NCBI RefSeq assembly: GCF_002435945.1
Contig: NZ_DIXC01000052.1
Location: 43,413-107,412, forward strand
Direction: 5' to 3'
Source: Mesotoga sp. UBA6090
GTDB taxonomy: Bacteria; Thermotogota; Thermotogae; Petrotogales; Kosmotogaceae
DNA: 64,000 nt
Shown one piece after another: positions 58,893 to 64,000 of this stretch. Under the pieces are notes generated by a model. It saw nothing but the letters and a program-made list of their open reading frames with translations, did no database searches and was not told where the DNA came from. The first letter of the stretch is position 1. Each line of letters opens with the position of its first letter. A program made the position numbers and the translations under genes.

Positions 58893-59894
58893 ATGATTAA
58901 TGACATACAAAACCATTTGAAAGAAGCCGCCTCTTCAGAGGGGTTCTACAGTTATTACGGAAAAAGAAAGGAAAGCCTTGGAAGGCTTTCCAGCGGTCTC
59001 CGAAAGAATCCCTTGAGCAGCTCGATGATCGAGAAGGTTGTGAAGACAATCCCCGGGCTCAAAAGCCTATCCTACGAAGTAATCGAGTTTTCAATCGACA
59101 TACTGAGAGAGCGAGACAGAGAACCGGAAGAGAGAGTACAATACGTATCTTCGCTTTCTGAGGCATCGGTTGCCGATATTGCACAATTGCTCTTCTTGAT
59201 CGATCCGAGAAACAATCCACCTGTCAATGGGAGGGTCAGAAAGAAGATCAAGTCGATAGACGATTACAGAAAGTGGCTTTCAATTGCTAGATCCATTGGA
59301 AAGTATGGAATTCAGGACTATATCATGCTTGAAGCGGCACTTCTTTACGAAAAGCCGGAGGTTGCTGAGAGATCCGGTCTTGCCGACAGGATAAGTAGAG
59401 TTCTGCATACCAACATCTCGGAGCTGGAGACTCTGCGAAACGCAGTCTCTACTCTTTCAAAATCGGCAAGAGGAGAACTTGGCAATCTGAAGTTCACACA
59501 CCCTTACGTCAAGAATGCGCTTTTCTCCCGTCGTTCCAGACCCGTTGTTGTTGACGGTAGCAACATCGTTTTTTCTATGAGCGATCACGCAGATTTGAAC
59601 AGAATAGACGATCTCTTTCTCAGGATGTCTTCGTGCAGGGTTGCTTTGTTTCCATACAGGATAATCTTTGATGCAAATATCAGATTCACTCTTGGCGGTT
59701 TCCAGCAAGAGAATCTGAACAGGCTGCTTTCCTTGCCACAAGTGGAGACTTACTCGCCAGCCGATGATAGAATCATCTTCCTGGCCAGAGAAAACGATTC
59801 CGCCGTGATAAGCTACGACAGATTTCTCGATCATGGGGTTGCCGACATAACGATAATAAGGCCTGAGGAAATAGATGAAAGTCTCAGAGTTTGA
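58893..59894 (+). CDS. Hypothetical protein with C-terminal NYN/PIN-like RNase domain
   Basis: About 333 residues. The first 215 are a helical region I do not recognise. The C-terminal part has the pattern of Zc3h12a-like NYN ribonucleases: PVVVDGSNIVFSM, IIFDANIRFTLGG, and DDRIIFLARENDSAVISYDRF, supplying the acidic metal ligands. It may be an RNA endonuclease but this is inferred. ATG 58893 follows AGGAGAATAGTG (GTG 58890 is an alternative). Its end overlaps queA by 20 bases. Confidence 0.65.
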   Translation: MINDIQNHLKEAASSEGFYSYYGKRKESLGRLSSGLRKNPLSSSMIEKVVKTIPGLKSLSYEVIEFSIDILRERDREPEERVQYVSSLSEASVADIAQLLFLIDPRNNPPVNGRVRKKIKSIDDYRKWLSIARSIGKYGIQDYIMLEAALLYEKPEVAERSGLADRISRVLHTNISELETLRNAVSTLSKSARGELGNLKFTHPYVKNALFSRRSRPVVVDGSNIVFSMSDHADLNRIDDLFLRMSSCRVALFPYRIIFDANIRFTLGGFQQENLNRLLSLPQVETYSPADDRIIFLARENDSAVISYDRFLDHGVADITIIRPEEIDESLRV

Positions 59895-60885
59895 TTACGA
59901 TCTCCCAGAAGAACTAATCGCCCAGGAACCGGCCGTTCCGAGAGACAGTTCTCGACTACTGGTTGTAGACAGAAAGAGCGGTGCCCTGGAACACAGAGTA
60001 TTCGCCGAAATCGTCGAATTTCTCCGTCCCGGCGATGTCGTCGTGCTAAACAACAGCCGTGTTATTCCTGCAAGGCTGCTTGGGATGAAGGAGACTGGAG
60101 CAAAAGTCGAGGCCGTGCTGATAGAAAGACTCGACCGGGGACTCTGGAAGGCAATAGTTAGACCCGGATCAAAGATTAAGCCTGGAAACGAGCTGCTGTT
60201 CAGCGGAATTTCATGCAGAGTTGTCGAACACTGCGAAGATTCAGGCAGGATTCTCGATTTTCATGGGGCTAGCGATGAAGAGATCAAAGAATCGGGCTTG
60301 CTTGCGATCCCCCCGTATATTCAGACTTACCCGGAGAATCCCGAATCTTACCAGACGGTCTACTCGCGGCCGGAAGGTTCCGTAGCTGCCCCCACAGCCG
60401 GTCTGCACTTCACTGAGAGCCTGCTTGAGACGCTCGCCGGTAAGGGAGTCGCGGTTGAGTTCATCACGCTTCATGTCGGCATCGGAACTTTCAGACCGGT
60501 AAAATCGGAGCTGATAGAAGAACACAAAATGCATGGAGAATACTTCACGGTATCTTCTGAAGCTGCAGAGACGATCAACAAGGCCAAGGCCGATAATAGA
60601 AGGATTATTGCCGTCGGCACCACGACCGTAAGGACTCTGGAAAGCATAGCTGCCCGCCACGGCTCAGTTGTAAGTGATAGCGGCCAGACAGATATATTTA
60701 TCTATCCCCCCTATGATTTCAAGATTGTCGATTCTCTTGTCACAAACTTTCACCTTCCAAAATCGACCCTCCTGATGTTGGTTTCGGCATTTGCCGGAAG
60801 AGAGTTGATTCTCTCGGCATATAGAGAAGCAATTTCAAGAAGATACAGATTCTTTTCCTTCGGCGACGCCTGTCTCTTACTGTAG
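59875..60885 (+). CDS. queA: S-adenosylmethionine:tRNA ribosyltransferase-isomerase
   Basis: A 336-residue QueA that adds the epoxy-queuosine ring to tRNA. SEFDYDLPEELIAQEPAVPRD opens it; VVLNNSRVIPARLLG, QTVYSRPEGSVAAPTAGLHFT and TLHVGIGTFRPVKSE are the typical blocks. The start overlaps the preceding gene by 20 bases. No other queuosine genes are in the window. It is convergent with the AI-2E-family transporter. Confidence 0.95.
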   Translation: MKVSEFDYDLPEELIAQEPAVPRDSSRLLVVDRKSGALEHRVFAEIVEFLRPGDVVVLNNSRVIPARLLGMKETGAKVEAVLIERLDRGLWKAIVRPGSKIKPGNELLFSGISCRVVEHCEDSGRILDFHGASDEEIKESGLLAIPPYIQTYPENPESYQTVYSRPEGSVAAPTAGLHFTESLLETLAGKGVAVEFITLHVGIGTFRPVKSELIEEHKMHGEYFTVSSEAAETINKAKADNRRIIAVGTTTVRTLESIAARHGSVVSDSGQTDIFIYPPYDFKIVDSLVTNFHLPKSTLLMLVSAFAGRELILSAYREAISRRYRFFSFGDACLLL

Positions 60886-60903
60886 GAGACTCTTTGAACT
60901 GAA

Positions 60904-60953
60904 GGGGTTTTTCGGCAAATCGTCGGAGGGATTATCCCTTTCCGCGAAACCCC
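60904..60953. terminator. Possible structured terminator between queA and the AI-2E transporter
   Basis: GGGGTTT (60904-60910) is complementary to AAACCCC (60947-60953), with a smaller nested stem between (GGAGGG and CCCTTTCC). T-tracts are weak. It lies in the 74-base gap between convergent genes. Low confidence. Confidence 0.35.
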
Positions 60954-60959
60954 GCAGTA

Positions 60960-62396
60960 TCAATCTTCTTCTTCGAGCATCGGTGAGAAGAAGTGGATCC
61001 ACATCATTTTCAGGATTATTGCAAACGGCACGGCTATAATCGCTCCGAAAAGTCCCAGCAGCTGTCCTGCCACCAAGATCATCAAGATGATTATTACCGG
61101 GTTGATTCTATTGTAGCCTTTCATGAATACGAGGAAAAGTATGAAGGCCGCGGCGTGTACAATCGCCAGGATTATCAGCAGCACCAGAACGAGAACGAGA
61201 TTCTGAGTGGATACGGCAAGAAGAACGAGTGGCACAAATTCGAGTGGTACTCCCACTATGGGTATGAGATTTGTAAAAGCAGCCCAGAGCCCCATTAGAA
61301 GGCTGTATTTCAATCCCATCGATTGAACCACAATACCGACTACAATCCCCACAATCAATGCTAACAGGACTACCGAAATCACATACCTTTCGAGATTCTT
61401 GTAAGTGTCGGACAGGAAACTTAAAGCGGTGCCTCGTACTTTTTTCGGGTAGAACTTTGGAATGAACTCCTTGACCGAGAGGAAGTAGTAGCTTAGGTAG
61501 ATTGCACCCACTATTGTAAAGAATAGTACCAGCCCCGCACTCGTTACGAAGCTGGGCACCTTTTCCAGTATTCCCGGAAGGAATTTCATAAGGCTGTTCT
61601 GCACCTGAATGAGAAAATTTCTTACGCTTTCGTAAGTTGCCCTCCGCCTTGCCGGATCGATGTTCTTCGGCATGAAGTATTCAACTACGTCCTTCCACAG
61701 CTCTTGCGACTGAACCAGCATCACATTTTCCATGACATTAGCTGAAAGCGATTCCGCCACTTCGGGATTCAGATATTTCGAGACAATCCCGTTTATCTCA
61801 TCGTAAAGAGGCTGTCTTCGGTTACTGCTGCCTATAATCACAAGATAGTCGCTTCTCTCTTTTAAGCTTTCCTCAAGCAAGGAGAGATCCTTCTCCAGGT
61901 TTCCAGCATCGGACGGCATCGGTTTCAACAAATTCGAGTAGTAGTCTTTCAAATCCCTAGAGACAAGATCAAGAGATTCGATCTCTTCGGCGGAAAGCTT
62001 TTCGAGCAGATCTTCATCGGAAAGAAGCCTGTCGATGTTCGCATTCACTTCGAAAGAGGTAATTTCTGCCTCCTGAACGGAAGGGAAGAAGTCTCTGAGA
62101 ATACTGAAGAATTTAGAGGCTTCTTTTGCCACAGGAGTCGTAAGGAAGACGATAAGCAGTACTAAACCTGCAAAAATAACCGTCAATCCTATGCCGAGAG
62201 AGATCGAACGTTTGAGTTTCAGATATCGCTGTGCGAATCTCGCCCACGGCTCGAGTATCATAACCACGGTGAAAGTTGTAAAGAGAATCACGGCAGTCCT
62301 CAGTGAAACGGAGAACACAGCGAAACAGATAGCCAGGTAGAACAGCGTGAATAGCGCCGTTTGAAAACGTGGTTTCTTCAAAATCTCTCGGTTCAC
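60960..62396 (-). CDS. AI-2E family transporter (YdiK-like)
   Basis: A 478-residue membrane protein with an N-terminal hairpin of helices (residues 10-85), a long soluble loop (about 95-275), and a cluster of C-terminal helices. IPIVGVPLEFVPLVLLAVS and NRINPVIIILMILVAGQLLGLFGAIIAVP in two pieces are typical late-family blocks. The central loop is longer than in common family members. The name does not prove autoinducer export; some relatives transport other solutes. ATG 62396 lies one base from the asparaginase stop. Confidence 0.82.
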   Translation of the reverse strand: MNREILKKPRFQTALFTLFYLAICFAVFSVSLRTAVILFTTFTVVMILEPWARFAQRYLKLKRSISLGIGLTVIFAGLVLLIVFLTTPVAKEASKFFSILRDFFPSVQEAEITSFEVNANIDRLLSDEDLLEKLSAEEIESLDLVSRDLKDYYSNLLKPMPSDAGNLEKDLSLLEESLKERSDYLVIIGSSNRRQPLYDEINGIVSKYLNPEVAESLSANVMENVMLVQSQELWKDVVEYFMPKNIDPARRRATYESVRNFLIQVQNSLMKFLPGILEKVPSFVTSAGLVLFFTIVGAIYLSYYFLSVKEFIPKFYPKKVRGTALSFLSDTYKNLERYVISVVLLALIVGIVVGIVVQSMGLKYSLLMGLWAAFTNLIPIVGVPLEFVPLVLLAVSTQNLVLVLVLLIILAIVHAAAFILFLVFMKGYNRINPVIIILMILVAGQLLGLFGAIIAVPFAIILKMMWIHFFSPMLEEED

Positions 62397-62397
62397 A

Positions 62398-63399
62398 TTA
62401 TGCCCCCTTCAAAGGGAGTTTGAAGAGCCTCTCAATCTCCGCCATATCATTCGTGATCCCCATTATGACAATCAACTTGATTCTAGCTTTGATCGGGGAC
62501 AACTCCTGTGCGAAAATTGCGCCTAAGTCGGCCAGACTCTTTCCTCCTCCAACATATCCATAAACTCCAAGGACGCGGCCTTTAAAGCACCTTGAAGTAA
62601 TAATTACAGGAACCCGTTCCTCTTCTATTAGATATTTTACTACGTGATACACTTCTACCGGCACATTGCCTCTTCCGAAAGTCTCAAGAACCACCCCTTT
62701 GAAACCCAACTGGGGCAGGCTTCTAAGGATTGAGCCGTCATCGCCAGTGAAGGTCTTGACAAGAGCTACTTTCGATTCAATATTGTCGACGTTGAATACC
62801 GTTCTGAGCAAGGGTTTTCTGAAGAAAATCACTGAGTCTTCATCGACAATTCCCAGGGGTCCATGGCCAGGGGAGTCAAAAGTGGCAACGTTGCTTGTGT
62901 AGGTCTTGGTAACCTCTCTGGCGGCATGAATCTCGTCATTCAGACAGACCATTGTTCCCATTCCGACTGCAAGAGGATTGACGGCAACTCTTACGGAAGA
63001 GAGAACATTTCTGGGGCCGTCGGTTCCCATCTCATCGATATTTCTCATTGCGGCGGTGAAGATTACCGGCTTCTCGCTTCTGACAGTAAGGTCAAGAAAA
63101 TAGGCCGTTTCTTCAAGTGTATCCGTCCCGTGTGTAATCACGGCGCCACACACTTCATCTCTGTCTAGAAGCCTTTGTACCGTTTTCGAGAGTCTCCACA
63201 TCGTCTCGGGGTTGATGTATGGACTGGGGATGTTTGAGAACTCGTGGTGTTCGGTGCAGGCGACCTCTTCCAGTCCGTCAACGTCAGCCACATGTTTACT
63301 CATTCCCTGAGCTGGAACGGAAGCTCCTGTAACAGGGTCGGTTACCATGGCAATTGTGCCTCCCGTTGTAACTATAACGACTCGCTGTTTCACAGCCAT
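62398..63399 (-). CDS. L-asparaginase (type I/II family)
   Basis: A 333-residue amidohydrolase that makes aspartate from asparagine. Both catalytic threonine motifs are present: TTGGTIAMVTD near the start and ITHGTDTLEETAYFL in the middle. There is no signal peptide, so it is cytoplasmic. ATG 63399 follows TTAGGAGGAAA and overlaps the stop of the upstream gene by ten bases. Confidence 0.92.
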   Translation of the reverse strand: MAVKQRVVIVTTGGTIAMVTDPVTGASVPAQGMSKHVADVDGLEEVACTEHHEFSNIPSPYINPETMWRLSKTVQRLLDRDEVCGAVITHGTDTLEETAYFLDLTVRSEKPVIFTAAMRNIDEMGTDGPRNVLSSVRVAVNPLAVGMGTMVCLNDEIHAAREVTKTYTSNVATFDSPGHGPLGIVDEDSVIFFRKPLLRTVFNVDNIESKVALVKTFTGDDGSILRSLPQLGFKGVVLETFGRGNVPVEVYHVVKYLIEEERVPVIITSRCFKGRVLGVYGYVGGGKSLADLGAIFAQELSPIKARIKLIVIMGITNDMAEIERLFKLPLKGA

Positions 63400-64000
63400 T
63401 TTCCTCCTAATTTCATCTTGATCAAAGCTAACGTCTTCAGTACATCCGGGCCGACAACTGGTAAGAGCTCCTCCACCGCCTTAGGTCTCTTGATGACTAG
63501 AGTTCTCGCCCGGTCTCTTCCAATTCCAGGGAGGAATTTCAGTTCTCTCTCCCCCAGATCATTGAGCTCTGTTCCAACCGGTATACCAGTTATCGATCTC
63601 ATACCGTGATCAATAACTGCGAAATCAGTCTTCTCTTCAAAGGCGACCGGTGTGCCGAGGAGAATCGGATAAGTACCTAGCGGTCTGCCGAAGTGAATCA
63701 GACCTTCGCTGAATTCAGGAATTACCCCCCGGACAATCGCTCCTACCGGGAAGACTTTTTTTAGCATTTCGGCATCAATTTCCCTTCTTATGCGCTGCTT
63801 GTGTTTTTTGAACAACCTGTGATCTACTTTCGGCCTTGCCATTCTCGATATCCTCGCGTTGGGAAAGACCATGACCTGCCTTATGTTGATTCTCCTCAGA
63901 AGAAGACCCTTCTGTTGAATGCTTGCAAGATGTTCATAATCCGTCTGGAAGCTGTTACGGTTCTGTCCGGGAAGACCATAAAGCAGGTTTATTCCCGGTA
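63390..64000 (-). CDS. Radical-SAM/HhH protein, C-terminal part (5' end outside window)
   Basis: The frame is open to the window edge (codons from 63998): GINLLYGLPGQNRNSFQTDY is a radical-SAM barrel segment, not an N-terminus. It then gives RINIRQVMVFPNARISRM, and an OB-like stretch (VFPVGAIVRGVIPEFSEGLIHFG), and ends in a helix-hairpin-helix (FLPGIGRDRARTLVIKRPK). Putative Fe-S oxidoreductases with such HhH tails exist in Thermotogae. The ATG at 63872 is internal, not the real start. Function unknown. Confidence 0.8.
   Translation of the reverse strand, partial: PGINLLYGLPGQNRNSFQTDYEHLASIQQKGLLLRRINIRQVMVFPNARISRMARPKVDHRLFKKHKQRIRREIDAEMLKKVFPVGAIVRGVIPEFSEGLIHFGRPLGTYPILLGTPVAFEEKTDFAVIDHGMRSITGIPVGTELNDLGERELKFLPGIGRDRARTLVIKRPKAVEELLPVVGPDVLKTLALIKMKLGGKWL

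Overview
The window looks like chromosomal DNA of an anaerobic member of the Thermotogota, most likely Mesotoga or a close Kosmotoga-type relative. This is an inference from gene content, not from a database match. The pointers are a NusG with a large insertion in its N-terminal domain, a Thermotoga-type alpha-glucan phosphorylase, an oxygen-sensitive class III ribonucleotide reductase, ferredoxin-ATPases, an Omp85-type barrel protein (these bacteria have a toga outer membrane), and mid-40s %GC. Nearly all the DNA is coding, with short gaps, frequent 4-nt overlaps, and many GTG/TTG starts behind strong GGAGG ribosome binding sites.

Layout. 1-3448: end of ligA, a cysteine desulfurase, then yicC-remA-gmk-rpoZ, the same order as in Bacillus. 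3500-15956: a large information-processing block from a consensus promoter: tRNA-Thr, tRNA-Tyr, rpmG, secE, nusG, rplK, rplA, an L10 leader, rplJ, rplL, a promoter plus leader hairpin, then rpoB and rpoC with a strong terminator. 16006-19428: a BmpA-type ABC importer without a binding protein. 19473-21434: an M32 carboxypeptidase and a PolX-like HhH protein. 21610-24254: a minus-strand operon of two ferredoxin-containing MinD/ParA-like ATPases, a NifX-like protein and two small proteins, driven by a consensus promoter whose -35 box lies in a perfect palindrome. 24316-29217: a methyltransferase, a sugar ABC transporter and an Omp85-like outer-membrane protein. 29326-32821: nrdG, nrdD and a DnaQ exonuclease on the minus strand. 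32972-39202: a ferredoxin-DUF362 protein, glpK, tsaE, lon and engB. 39590-41774: a GH1 glycosidase and a PfkB kinase, divergent.

41720-44100 is the most unusual part. It holds an uncharacterised protein, then a XerC/D-like tyrosine recombinase whose promoter is followed at once by a 28-bp dif-like site. It is bordered by two sharply AT-rich patches; the second starts inside the recombinase gene and covers the codons of four of its six catalytic residues.

44041-64000 is mostly housekeeping: two PHP phosphatase paralogues, a DUF2461 protein, wecB, murJ, a second DnaQ exonuclease, a PIN-PhoH ATPase, a tandemly duplicated YqeG followed by YqeH, pduL, a DUF72 protein, glgP, an S1 protein, rpmE, a NYN-type protein, queA, an AI-2E exporter, an asparaginase, and the 3' part of a radical-SAM/HhH gene that runs off the window. 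I saw no CRISPR array, transposase, prophage or rRNA gene.
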